The notes beneath the pieces were generated by a model. That model made no database searches. It was given only the letters and a program-made list of their open reading frames with translations, and had not been told where the DNA came from. Shown here one piece after another: positions 24,627 through 36,759 of a stretch of DNA of 64,000 bases. Made by a program: the position numbers and the translations under genes. Within the stretch, counting starts at the first letter, position 1; each line of letters starts with the position of its first letter. This stretch comes from Heliocidaris tuberculata (lineage: Eukaryota > Echinodermata > Echinoidea > Camarodonta > Echinometridae): assembly GCA_025618425.1 (NCBI GenBank), contig CM046832.1:73310619-73374618 (forward strand), in the 5' to 3' direction.

Positions 24627-25124
24627 GTATGTTCATATATTTCATGTTATCCATTTGTTGCTCATAATATTTTTTCCACTTTTGTACGAATGAATATTTA
24701 AGCTTGTATACCAAGGGGCAACAAGGTATACATGATGTAATCATCGCTAGAACTTTTGATGGGATGGGGGAGGGGAGGGTTCAAGCAAATATTATTTGCT
24801 TACAGAAAAATTTTATTTTCTATTAAAAAAAAAAAAAAACGTTTGTTACCAAAAGGTTTGAACAATGCCCCAGAATTTATAACAGACAGAATTTTGAGTG
24901 GAGTATTAAATTATGCAACCCCACACTCTGATAATAACTTTTTGATATGCCAGAACACATTTGAAATAAATATCTCTATCAATTATCAATTTCTACTGTG
25001 CACTGTATGCATGATTTTAGGCCTTAATCAATTAGATCACAAGAATTTTAGTACTGGACAGTCGTTAACGAATTTTAGACGAATATAAAGGGATGAATAT
25101 CATTTTTTTTTTTGTATATCCTAG

Positions 25125-28100
25125 ATGAAGACTGCATCACTGATTGTTATCTTTGCTGCCATCTGCCTCCTTATGGCCTCGTCAACACAAGGTAAGTCTA
25201 GTTTGGCTTATTTAGTCTCATTCATCATGTTCATAACGCATTTTCTTTGTCAGTTTAGCAAGAAGTTGTTAGTCCAATATAAAGAGCAATCAACGTTTTG
25301 AAGCACGTTGAGTTGTGTGATGGCAAAATTTCAGACAAACAGATAGATGAAAGTTTTAATCTTTAAAAGGCGAGTTGGCTCAGTCGGTAAAGCGTCTGCC
25401 TGTCGAACCAAAGATCGTGGGTTCGAATCCACCCCGGGCGGATGACTGAAGCCTGCGTTGTGTGTTAACGTGCCCCTCCCTTGTTTCATAGACGCAGGCT
25501 ATGTTACAGTGGAAAACACTCCGTCCCTCGGATAGGACGTTAACTGGAGGCCCCGTGTAGAGGACAGTCACCACCTTTGCACGTTAAGAACCCACTGCAC
25601 TCCTCGGATAAGAGTAGGGGGAAACACCGGTGTAGTGGCACACCTGCACATCCCAATCAGTTATATCGGGAGGAGAGACCCGAGGGTTACAGTGATTCAG
25701 TTCGCTTTTCCCCTCCCAGGCACAGGTGACGCCAAACACTTAATAATAATAATAATAATAATAAAAGAAGAGATCAGTAAATCTATGTGAAATTGTGAAT
25801 GTCAAATTAACAAAGTGGCCATTCGACTGTGAAGTATTTGGGGACAACACACGCATTCGTTACCCACTAAAATGTAATTAATTTCTTTTTCTATCTTTAA
25901 AAGATGACAGAGATGATCAGATACTTAAAGAGGAAGATAAACTGACTAAGACGTTAGAAAACAGCTTGATTGTCATTCCATTTCCACGTTCATTTTTATT
26001 TCATGGACTTCAGTGTTAAAGATTTGCCTATTTTGTCAAAAGCAGTAGAATAATGTAAAGATGTGTTGGTACTATACCAACTTTGCCCAATGAATCGTCG
26101 TGGTTAGCTAAAGATCTACAAATTGAAGGATTTTGTTGTTAAATTGGGCAAGGGAATAACGGCTATATGGTTGTATATTGTCTTATTTGTTATATATTGT
26201 TGTTTTTTTTTTAATGAAATACGATGTACATGTATATTTCTGAGCCGAATGATGCTAATAATGATACATGCAATGTAATTTTGGTGTGCATTCGACAGAT
26301 TAGTCAAATATATGCCTGAAAATGTGAGAATGATTTAAATACTGAATAACATCATGTAGCAATAGCACTTGCATAGATATTTTGTTGTTGTTTTACCGGG
26401 TTTTCAATTCTTTTCCGTCATGATTAAAAATTATCTTAAAATAGTTTTCATCATATTTTCAAGTGAAAAAGAATGTTTTATATTTTGAAATAGGCCTAAA
26501 TATGTGATTAGAAAATTAATTCGTGAAATTACGAGAAATTAATCAATATCGTTTAGTATAGGAAAGGGATTTTTTTTTCTTTCTTTGTCTTTCTTTTTTC
26601 CACGGTCCGTTTGGTAGATGAGCATAAGCAAGATGACAATTATAATCTTTATATTTCATTCAAAAACATGGCAAATTCTACACTGTTAGTGTATATTTTG
26701 CTGTCCGTCGAACATTTGAATTATGTAAAGCTGCTACTAAAATGTTATAGATCATCTTTGACATTTTTTCTTCACATTTACCAGGTCGAGCTGTACTCAG
26801 AGGGGAAGGTGATGGTTTAAATAGAGCAAAGAGACAGACATCTACAAGCGATGTAAGTTCTAGATATAATAACATTGTAATGATCATGATGATGATTGAG
26901 GAGAAGTAATTCTATATCGTAATGATTTTACATGGTCTTATTTCTTACAGTTTTATTTCATGTGATATTCATCTTGTTCATATTAAATAAAAGAAATTCT
27001 TATCTTAACATGTTCCTCATGACGTTTAAAATGAGAGTTGTCATCAATACGTCTTAGGTGGCTACATTTAGCTAAATGCATTTGAAAATGTCATTAATTA
27101 AGTTTTAAGTGCTTCAAGCATATATCTGTAAGATGATTTGAGGTGATATTAAATCACTGTCTTGACGTAACGATAGCTGGGCAGGATGTGTTGGCTGTCA
27201 TGTGTCTCTACCCAAAAATACAATTTACCTTCTTTTTATATCCCTGATAAAAAGGGTTACTAAATCAAGCTTAAATTCGAATTTCATCTGAACTAATTAC
27301 AAGCGACAGGATTTTCAACCACAATTTTGCAGGATACATCATGTTATAATACAATACAGGTATAAACTGAAATTGAATTGAAACAATAACTGTCTGTAAC
27401 CTGATCCCTTCGTTGAAAATCTAATTCCAAGATCTGACATCTTAAGGCGTTAACCGAACATCATTTTGTTGACTGATTTATCCAATATAAACAGGAAAGT
27501 ACCAGTACCAGTACAGAGACTACTGCTACAACATCAACAGAATCGGTAAGTACATCCTCCTTAATACAGGTATAAACTGAAATCGAATTGAAACTATAGC
27601 TGTCTGTAACCTGATCCCTTGGTTGAAAATCTAATTCCATGATCTGACATCTTAAGGCGTTAACCGAACATCATTTTGTTGACTGATTTATCCATTATAA
27701 ACAGGAAAGTACCAGTACCAGTACAGAGACTACTGCTACAACATCAACAGAATCGGTAAGTACATCCTCCTTCTTTCTTTTCTCCGGTCTGAAAGATATT
27801 ATCAAGGGTTGCCAAAGGGGAGACATAATTATTTTCATATTTCGACAACATGCTCCGGCAACATTAATCGCTCCTCGGTCAATACCTTACACGAGCTGAA
27901 TTCCTATACAACTTCAACTATGGACTCAACAACGTACCCAACATGACCTACAACCTACCCCCCCCCCCCCGCCCCCATCCCACCTTCAAAAATCCTGGAT
28001 CCACCCCTGGCCGGAGCAAATTTGGATTTACTGTATTTCGATTTACAGTTATCAGATTATGATTACGATGGGAGCATTACTGACTAGCTATAACTGACAT

Positions 28101-28685
28101 TTGTATTCTCACTTCAATATTACGAGTTTGCGCTCAAATTGGCAACGCCCTTGTACAGTTCAGATTTTTCAGAACCCTCCAATCAGCATCGTATTTACAT
28201 ATGGATTTAGGATTTTTAAAATTGATTTCTTTTTACCATGATCCAATAACAAACGCTATTTACTGACTCTTGCAATGGCAGGAATATATAGGTAGATTGG
28301 AATTGCCTCTACCGTCTCATATTCATCAATTTGAGCATTTTTTAAAAGTTGTGTTGACAGAAAGAAATATTCTCATGTAACTATTGTTGACAACATTTTG
28401 ATTTTATGCTGTGCTTACTGATTGAATATCATATTAATTCATTAAGCCTCCCCATACAATCAGTCAGTCAATTCAGAAACATTTTATTGGTATATAGGCC
28501 TATTCATATTGGTGTGGTATGATAAACAATAAATAGAAAAGTTTTGCTTGATTAATTGTTGTTTACATCGTATAAAATGTATCTTTTTAATTAATATTGA
28601 TATGCTGTTCTCATATTATCATTGACAGGATTCAAGTGATAGTTCAGAATCAACGGAGACCACCACTGCTGCTCCTACTACCTAG
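25125..28685 (+). CDS. Small secreted Ser/Thr/Glu-rich protein (gene 1), 97 aa, five coding exons
   Basis: Coding exons, in plus order: 25125-25191, 26785-26852, 27495-27545, 27705-27755, 28629-28685. All have GT-AG borders, and phases agree to a TAG stop. Residues 1-22 form a signal peptide (MKTASLIVIFAAICLLMASS, then TQ). Exon 2 contributes residues 23-45, including RAKR followed by Q, a furin-type site at 37-40. The predicted mature peptide of about 58 residues starts at Q40 or close by and has no cysteine. It is almost entirely Ser, Thr, Glu, Asp and Ala, suiting heavy O-glycosylation. Residues 46-62 and 63-79 are identical because exon 27495-27545 is exactly duplicated. I do not recognise the family; a mucin-like or matrix role is inference. 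All coding exons are too short for ORF callers. Confidence 0.75.
25369..25766 (+). mobile_element. tRNA-derived SINE with TAA tail
   Basis: The head at 25369-25440 resembles a tRNA: A box TGGCTCAGTCGG at 25376-25387 and B box GGTTCGAATCC at 25420-25430. A body of about 300 bases and a (TAA)n tail (25741-25763) follow. It sits in the intron of gene 1 between the signal-peptide exon and the propeptide exon, in the same orientation. The body differs from the SINE at 1523, so this is a second SINE family. Confidence 0.85.
27353..27772 (+). repeat. 210-bp tandem duplication containing an exon
   Basis: Two adjacent copies of 210 bases (27353-27562 and 27563-27772) differ at only a handful of positions, all seen in the intronic part. 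Each contains a 51-bp phase-0 exon with its acceptor and donor, so the duplication adds 17 residues in frame to gene 1. Confidence 0.93.
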
Positions 28686-29040
28686 ACTAACGTGATATAA
28701 GCATACGAGGAGTGGAAGGGGGGGGGGATTCAAATGCCCAGTATTCAAATATTTGAGCAACCTTAATGACAAGAATATACGGTCAGCCTGATGGTTTCTT
28801 TATTTCCCATGTATTCCCTTATAATTATAATGTACTTATAACATTTATTTTTATATCGTTTATTATATTCCATTAATTTGTTCACATTTTACAAAATATT
28901 CAAATAATATAATGTATACAGAACAACATGAGCAATATTCGTGAGCGCGGTATAGGAAGAAAGCGTAAATCCTTTCAAGCGGAAGCTTATGTCGGGAACG
29001 CCAGAGTACACAATGATATATACAATAAAATACAATAAAT
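28686..29040 (+). other. Probable 3' UTR of gene 1 with polyadenylation signals
   Basis: A poly-G run follows the stop codon. The nearest canonical AATAAA hexamers are at 29024-29029 and 29034-29039. The assignment of the transcript end is inferred from these only. Confidence 0.35.
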
Positions 29041-30166
29041 CAAAATGAAAACGAACAAAATAGCACCACCAGTGGCTATATCAAGATAAAGAATCTCAGC
29101 TTTTTTTTATTTCCTCACAAATTCTATGTGCATGATGCGTATAAGTCATCCAACAAAGTAAATAAAATCTGTATTTTTCTTAAATATGCGCTGTCTAGAG
29201 AAATACTTTAATTAGAATCATTAAATACCAGAGAGAATTCTGAAAGGAATATTTATGATTATATTTTGATTTGGACAAGAGGGTTTAGGCTTACAGAAAA
29301 TGTCTCTTTACGATGATAATTATAAAATAAGAATTTGGGAATGAAACTGACAAACTAATATTCAGGTAAGAGACGACTGTGTCCGTTTTACCGTATTCTT
29401 TGGATTTCTCAAATGCATTCAAGATCAAAATAATGTTGGAGATGACTGTTATGTTGCTATGTCTGGGAAAATATCACATTCCTTTGCTCAATCCACTGAT
29501 CAATAGATCCCTGCCTCATTTGGTTATTCTTACAAAAATTGCATCAGAAATCATTGTTACTATATTGATGTTTCTTTTATCAGTAAATATAACTTATTCC
29601 TATTCATTTACTTCTTTGAAATGTGAAAAATAATAAATTAATTTCTGGACAAAATGGCAGGTTAATCCATTTCTTTTTATTTTGCTTTGTTTTTGTTTTG
29701 TTTTGTTTGTTTGAATGATTTTGTACTATTTTGCGTACTCAATATGGGTGGAGAGCATATTGTAAGCGATCAGTCTTTACATGATTTCAGCCAATGTAGA
29801 GATTTGAGGTGAAATCTAAAATGAATGAGTGTGGTTATTCGTCGATCATGACGGTAATCAAGAGGACTGTATCGGTATATAGGAACGATATTCTGAAGAG
29901 TAGTACTCAATTCGTTATTATTGTTATCATCACATTCTACCTCACAGTCATGTTCCGTCGACAGTACCCTTCACTATAAACAGAATTAGTAACTTTAACC
30001 CTGGATCAACCATTACACATAACTCTACTAACCCTAACCCTAAACCTCACCTAGTCACTCACTCTACACCTCTAATAAAGCACATATATTTTATCACCAG
30101 ACCAATTATCAGGTCACCCACAACAGCTCTCTCTCCAACATTTCTTTTCTTATGTCAAAAAAGCGT

Positions 30167-30197
<31 letters not shown>

Positions 30198-30767
30198 TTG
30201 GGCTCGAGCCCCTAAGCCCACTCTCCTTTCTCCATCATTCCGCGGTATGTTCTGCATTTTCTTGCATAAAAACAGTTGTATGAGTGATGCGAAGAACCTT
30301 CAGAAATAACTGAAATGGAAAGCTTCTGTTGTGTGGTCAGTAGGCCTTGCAATGTTAGCTAATTTGTTGAACCACTACTAGGGCTTACAACAGTTGTTAC
30401 CACAAAGCATGGTGATATTTAGAAATGGAGAGAGACAAGGATAGAGGCTAGGAGAGGGGTTCGTGAGTGAAAGAGATAGAACAGATGGGAAAGAGGGGTG
30501 AGAGGAGAGGTAGGGAGTATGAGAGATAATTATGAGAGATAGAGGAGATGTAGAGAGAAAGGAGGGCAGAGAGAGAGAATGAGAGAGAGGGGGGGGGGTG
30601 GGCGGGGAGGAGTAGTTACCATGTACATGGATCTGCCCACTTGCTTGAATTTTTTCCTTTGTGAGAATGTTTCTTTTCAATGTCTTACAATATATAGTTA
30701 TAGGAGATTCAGGCTACAAATTTCTGTGAGTAGAAGGGGCAACGATCCAGAGACGCTTGAGGGCAAT
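29041..30767. other. Intergenic, no supported gene
   Basis: It contains a telomere-like CTAACCCTAACCCTAAAC stretch at about 30029-30046, a (GT)n/(G)n run at 30165-30198 and degenerate GA-rich sequence at 30428-30600. No exon was recognised. Confidence 0.45.
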
Positions 30768-31090
30768 CACAGAAGACACATAACATACATTGCTATGGAG
30801 ATGATAGATGATATTTTCAGAATTTTTGATAGCCAATGACAAGTGGGATTAATGTAACCCCTTCCCCGGCATATTCGCACCCCGCTCGTACATACAATGT
30901 ATTTACCCAGGGGAACAACGCCTCTAGAATACAAGAAGAAAAGATCAACCGTATACACCCATGTATAAATGCAAAATGTGGCATACCATGACAAATATGT
31001 AAATAACATGATAACTAGTTGTCACTTATAATTGCCAAACAAAAATTCTGAAAATATCATCTCCATAGCAACGTATGTTGTGTATCGTCT
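30768..31090. mobile_element. Short inverted-repeat MITE
   Basis: The first 70 or so bases (with ACATACATTGCTATGGAGATGA and ATATTTTCAGAATTTTTG) are repeated inverted at 31020-31085. The stem-loop is about 320 bases. No clear target duplication and no coding sequence. Confidence 0.65.
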
Positions 31091-32045
31091 GTTTAGGTGA
31101 CGTTTATCGGCATGTGTTCATCAAACAACGAGTGAAAATTAATTTTGTTTCAAACCATCCTGAAAAATCATCGAAAGTTGTATGAGGTCATCCCCTATAT
31201 CCCATGCATGCTAACTTTTGCTTGCGGTGAGTGATGCAAGGCCACTCTAAGTTCGCCCAAACACTCTAAAAAAAATGTAATAGTCAGTAAAAAAATCTAT
31301 TAAGTTAATTCACACATTTTATTAACGGGAAATGACTGCAGTGTTTTTACGATGTTAGTTAGCAACAACGAGGCTACACACTTCTGAAAAAGAAGAAGAA
31401 AAAATGGATAAACCTTGTTGGGTTATAATTAACCAATAAACCAATAACCACCAATCCATCTAAACACAGGTCCATCTTTTTTCACATAGACGCCCAGTGG
31501 TAAAATGACTGCAGATACTAAGGAACCAGACCTCTTAAAATATTTTTCAAGGAATCGTTCAAAGTGACCAAAATAGTGATTTGGATAATAATTCCTATTA
31601 AAACCACACTTCTATGATATGAATGTCCAGTAGGCTTATTTGAAAATTCAGATAAACTGGTGTGTGTGTTAATTCTTTTAAAAATATATTTATCAGCGAG
31701 ATATGTCCGGGATTCGGTATTTGAAAATAAAAATAAACTGCTAAGTGCCCTGATTATTTCAAAGGCTGTGTTAAAAAGACAAAATTGCACGAAACCCCAA
31801 AGTTAACGATGCCAAATCGTGTGTCTTTAATTGTTGACGTCATAACAAGTTCAGTACAAGGGTATTTCTAACAGGTAGCAAAACTAGCATTGATACCTTC
31901 ATTTCAAGTCTACTTCCCGAAATTTCAATGCCATTACGGTCAAGGTTGATAGAAGATAACGTGTCTTTGTTTGTTTATCCACTAACCGTCTGGAAAATGA
32001 TTTGTGAAAAAACAGGAGGAAGGAGAAGGAGAAGAAAAAGAAAAA
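31091..32045. other. Intergenic, no supported gene
   Basis: A/T-rich, without recognised repeats or exon candidates. Confidence 0.45.
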
Positions 32046-32270
32046 GAAGAAGAAGAAGAAAAGAAGAAGAAGAAGAAGAAGAAGAAGAAGAAGAAGAAGA
32101 AGAAGAAGAAGAAGAAGAAGAAGAAGAAGAAGAAGAAGAAGAAGAAGAAGAAGAAGAAGAAGAAGAAGAAGAAGAAGAAGAAGAAGAAGAAGAAGAAGAA
32201 GAAGAAGAAGAAGAAGAAGAAGAAGAAGAAGAAGAAGAAGAAGAAGAAGAAGAAGAAGAAGAAGAAGAAG

Positions 32271-32301
<31 letters not shown>

Positions 32302-32313
32302 GAAGAAGAAGAT
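32046..32313. repeat. (GAA)n microsatellite, about 265 bp
   Basis: A nearly pure GAA/AGA repeat flanked by other purine triplets (GAG, AAG). All the long poly-Glu, poly-Lys, poly-Leu and poly-Phe frames here are translations of this tract. Confidence 0.98.
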
Positions 32314-32676
32314 GAAATGAGGATGAGGAGGAGGAGGAGGAAGTACACATTTTCTGCATTAGTCTGCAATGTATTTTGCAGATCAATATTAATAAATATG
32401 CATGATGTCCTTCGAATTATACTTAGTTATGAATAGAATACATTTATCGGGGTAAATGTACTATGATTATAATTATCAACTTTCATTTTTAAAATTTTAC
32501 TGAACAAAACAATTTGGGGGTTTCGTCATGATGAACTATCCTTTTTTGTTCTTTAGAATGACATTTAAACTAGTCATATCTGGTTTCCGTTTGTTGCTCA
32601 TCTCTGTTGCTTTCTGCCACCTTGCATGTCAATCAAAAGAAGATAACCACGCCCACATCTACCGGTACCTGTCGCT

Positions 32677-32778
32677 TATAAATAGAGCCAGTATCTCTCC
32701 AACTCTGATCATTGTTGTTTGTTTGGGTTTAAGTACTTCATCAATTTGTCTCCTTCCAGCAATTTTTTAAAAATCAAA
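32677..32778 (+). promoter_or_regulatory. TATA box and non-coding first exon of gene 2
   Basis: TATAAATA at 32677-32684 predicts a start near 32707. The inferred untranslated exon ends at 32778 before GTAAGT. The intron 32779-33185 ends in a pyrimidine tract and TTTTGCAG directly abutting the ATG. The arrangement copies that upstream of gene 1. Confidence 0.55.
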
Positions 32779-33185
32779 GTAAGTTGAAACCATTTTTAAA
32801 GTCTCTTGTGCATTAATCAACTACGCTCACTGTCGAAAACTGACATTTTGGTAGGAATTCTATCAGTTAATAATTTGTATTTTGAAACTTTGCTTTTTTA
32901 ATAGAGAGATTAAAGAGCTTTTACTTGTTTATAAGACGTCTGATTTTTCGAAAAAGTCGATTAATACTAACGCTTTAGGTCTATTAATGTATGGAATTTG
33001 ACATCTCGTGACTATGATTATACATGAATGGTAACTATTCAGTGTGGATAAAGTATACCTTATACGAATTACTTACGAATTAAGTATAAAAAATTATATA
33101 CAAATTACTGAAATTTAACATAAGTGTTTATATTTTCGGAGCTACCGCATTTAACGACACTAGTAAAACATTTTTTCTTTTGCAG

Positions 33186-36100
33186 ATGAAGTTCTCAATT
33201 TTGCTCCTTCTCTGCATGTTTGCCTGTACAGTATGGATGCAAACTGCATACGGTGAGTATACAGATACTTAACATTTTCATTATCATGTTTTTGTTTTGT
33301 TTTGTTGCTTGTTGAAAAAAAAAAGGATAAATTCTAAGTTGTCAAATTTGAAATTCTGAGGACTTTTTTTATTTTTCAATTTTTTTCGGGGGGGGGGGGG
33401 GAGGGGTGGGTATGTAGTAGAGAAATTTCAACAAACTTTCTTCAAATTTGGTCGGACACCTCCCTCCCCTCCTCATTAAGATGTTTTAGCAAAGCCTCTC
33501 TTTCTATAATTTTTTTTTTTTACATTGAACTATCCTTTTTCCTTTCAAAGATGTTTGTTTAAAGTGTTTCTGTGAAAAGCAAAAAAGAATGTTATCAGAA
33601 GAGTTACTACATTCACTGACAAGGAGAATGATATTTGAAGAGAACACATAAGTCCTGGGGACAAATTCTACGCCTATATTTCAAATGCTTTGATACGAAT
33701 GACGGGAACAAAGATGTTTTTTTTCGTTATTGAAAGCCTGCGTGTAATAATGAGGTACTATCATTGCGATTCCATAATGTGGTCTCAGCTGATTTGCATA
33801 ATCGTAAGTGCTTTGAATGTATTGAATCAATTTGAAAAGACTCCAAAGCAAAACTTGAATCATCTTGAGCGGAATTCTTTTAATGCCTTTCTCCCGTTTA
33901 GAGCTGATAACCTCTTTTTTTTTGTGTGTGTTGTTACTTGTCAGAGAATTATGGAGGAAAACATCTGATAACCCCCCCCCCCCCCCCCCCCCCACTGAGC
34001 GACTTTTCTGACGGCTGGCGAAAAAAAAATGTCGCCCCCCCCCCCCCCCCCCCCCCCCAAAATAGAGTTTTGGAGGGCTGGCGAGAAGAAAAAAATACGG
34101 GCCTCCCTCCAAGCAGAATTTGATTGCATTTTGATTGCGTCATTACATAATAAAGGTTTTGAAAGCACTTAGCGAATGCGCCAATAATTCAATGGAATGT
34201 TTGCAACGTTCATGTTGCATTCACTCTCGAAATATGATGCGTCATAGACCGCGCCAGTCGCCTGTTAGCAAAGGGAACAAAGGCAAAGAAGACGTGTTAA
34301 AAACACATGTTTCATAATCCAAAGTGTGTCCAGTCCTTATGCCAGTTGCAATAAAGGCGTCATTTGCGTCATTTGCTGTATCAGCAAATGGTAATCCTGC
34401 CTGTGGTAGCGACTGGCGTTGTCTTGAGGTACCACGTGATAATGACATCGTCACGATCGTACACAAAGCGAAATCATAATCCTGACATTATGTGCTATTG
34501 TCTTAATAGGCTTGACAAGTGTAGGTAATAGGCCAGGAGCCTGTCCCGAAATAGTCAACCCATTTTACATATGAGATTTGACCCCTTAAAGTTACTTAGA
34601 CTATCAATGTCATTCACAAAAAGCTTGGCAGCTCGAACGAAGCCGCCGGGTTTGGCCCCCAGAGCCCCCGAAAGGGGCCCCAAAGTCAGGTCGATTTCAA
34701 CCCATCTAACATATGCGCCAAACTTTGTCAGAAGGAATGTGTATGACTATACATTACCAAAACACCAAAACTGACAAAACTTTCCGTCGGGATGGGTTGT
34801 TAGACCGCCCCTAAAAATTGGGGCAAATTTTTCCCCTTAAGGCCCATGGACCAAATTTTGTCAGAAGAAAGAGTTATTGGTGTACATTACAAAAATATAA
34901 AAACTTACAAAAAAAAATAACACGCCCCCTGAAAAAAACCCACCAAAGTGCCCCTAAACCCAGCTTTGCTGCCCAAAATGCTCTGGATATAGAGAAAAAA
35001 CATTTTTTTGCATTACAACCTTAATAACTCCAAACTGTCTCATTCAATTCAGCTAAAATTTACGTAGTACAATTTTGAGTATTGTAACTTTCTTGGAGTG
35101 CAATTTGGTGTCAAATGATCATTTCAATAATAATTTATTAAATTGTGAAAATTGTACTGCTTTCTCAAAAGTAGTCAAATGATATTGTCAGGATTATGTA
35201 AACACACCCATTGTCCATCTGGGCCTTTTTGGCAAGGCATAATGGAGAGCTTGCAAAGTGTTTGTGTAATTAACACATGAATGGTAGATTTCAACATGGC
35301 AGCCACATAGCCCAGATACTTAACAAGCTCCTCTATTATCTCTTGTCAAACAGGTGCAGATGGACAATGGGTGTGTTAAAATAATCCTGACAATATCATT
35401 TGACTACTTTTGAAAAAGCAATACAATTTTTACAATTTAATAAATTATTATTATTGAAATGATCATTTGACACCAAATTTCACCCCAAGAAAGACACAAT
35501 ACTCAAGATTGCACTAGATAAATTTGACATGAATTGAATGAGACACTTTGGAGTTATTAAGGTTGTAAAGCCTAAAAATATTTTTTTTCTCTACATCCAG
35601 AGCATTTTGAGCAGCAAAGCTGGGTTTAGGGGCACTTTGGTGGTTTTTTCAGGGGCATGTTACACCCCTTCCCGATGGAAATTTTTGTAAGTTTTTATAT
35701 TTTTGTAATGTGCACCCATAACTCTTCCTTCTCAAAAAATTTGGTCCATGGGCCTTAAGGGGAAAAATTTGCCCCAATTTTTAGGTGCGGTCTGACAACC
35801 CATCCCGACGGAAAATTTTGTCAGTTTTGGCGTTTTGGTAATGTATAGTCATACACCTTAATTCTGACAAAGTTTGGCGCATATGTTAGATGGGTTGAAA
35901 TCGACCCGACTTTGGGGCCCCTTTCGGGGGCTCTGGGGGCCAAACCCGGCGGCTTCGTTCGAGCTGCCAAGCTTTTTGTGAATGACATTGATAGTCTAAG
36001 TAACTTTAAGGGGTCAAATCTCATATGTAAAATGGGTTGACTATTTCGGGACAGGCTCCCAGACTATAATAACAATCGAAGTGACAAATCGTATGCAACG

Positions 36101-36619
36101 GGCACTATACGCTGAAGTTTTTGTTGAATGGCCACTATATGCATAAAGTTAGAATTAAAATTGGAAGTAAAAATATGATTATTCAAAATTATTATGCTTC
36201 GTTTGCTTGTTTTCCATTTGTTATTCTCTTGGGTAGTTTGTCATACTGACTGAGTACATTTTGCTTGATTTGTATAGCCAGTTTTTATTCAGGCTAAATA
36301 AGTTGTAATAAAATGTTTCGCATTTCTAGCTGATGGTGACGGTGACGGTGACGGTGATGGTGACGGCGACGGTGATGGTGATGAAGATGGTGACGGCGGT
36401 GACGCTGGTGACGCTCCCGCAAATCAAGTAGCGGACGCTGACGCTGATACCGACGCTGACGCTGATACCGACGCCGACACTGATGCCGATGCCGACGCCG
36501 ACGCCGACGCTGACGCCGACGCGGACACGGACCCCGCAGAAAACACTGATACTGCAGACGCAGGCGACACCACAGACGCAGGTGACAACGCAGACGCAGA
36601 CGCTGTCGACACGCCGTAA
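33186..36619 (+). CDS. Secreted Asp-rich repeat protein (gene 2), 118 aa, two coding exons
   Basis: Exon 33186-33252 (67 bp) encodes a 22-residue signal peptide beginning MKFSILLLLCMFACTVW and ends in phase 1 before GTGAGT. Exon 36330-36619, after TTTCTAG, completes the split Ala codon and runs 95 residues to TAA. After the predicted cleavage at TAYA the mature chain opens with (Asp-Gly)8, then a Gly/Ala linker with PANQV, then a long Asp-Ala/Asp-Thr alternation, and ends AVDTP. Nearly every second residue is Asp, with no Cys, Lys or Arg. Such chains bind Ca2+ in mineral-matrix proteins; a role here is inference. An AATAAA at 36654 likely ends the transcript. The second exon lacks an ATG. The intron holds a 1.5-kb fold-back element. 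Confidence 0.75.
34537..36058. mobile_element. Fold-back element, about 700-bp arms
   Basis: The element opens GAGCCTGTCCCGAAATAG and closes with its reverse complement. The two arms match over nearly their whole length, leaving a loop of about 100-150 bases near 35230-35365. CCAG flanks both sides (34533-34536 and 36059-36062), a possible 4-bp target duplication. Each arm carries nearly identical 67-residue frames in mirror image; I treat these as a consequence of the symmetry rather than genes. It sits in the intron between the two coding exons of gene 2. Confidence 0.88.
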
Positions 36620-36706
36620 AATCTTGGTGCTGATGGAAACTCAGGAGATTAGAGAATAAAGACAGACTGAGCAATAGAGAAAGAGAGTGGTGGAGATTGT
36701 AAGAGT

Positions 36707-36759
<53 letters not shown>

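Noticed and set aside
25369..25440. A tRNA gene
   Set aside because: The A and B boxes are present, but the sequence continues into a SINE body with a TAA tail and the cloverleaf is degraded.
30029..30046. Telomere repeat (CTAACCCTAACCC)
   Set aside because: Only about two and a half units, too short to be an interstitial telomere of note; a similar fragment is at 16911.
32004..32320. Poly-Glu and poly-Lys frames of 99-156 residues
   Set aside because: They are translations of the GAA repeat in several frames; no flanking gene structure.
34571..36024. Two nearly identical 67-residue ORFs on opposite strands
   Set aside because: They mirror each other because they lie in the two arms of the fold-back element; no protein similarity was recognised.
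36294..36674. Minus-strand His/Arg-rich and Ser/Ala-rich frames of 62-126 residues
   Set aside because: Shadows of the plus-strand Asp-rich exon, which has correct splice signals and a signal-peptide partner.
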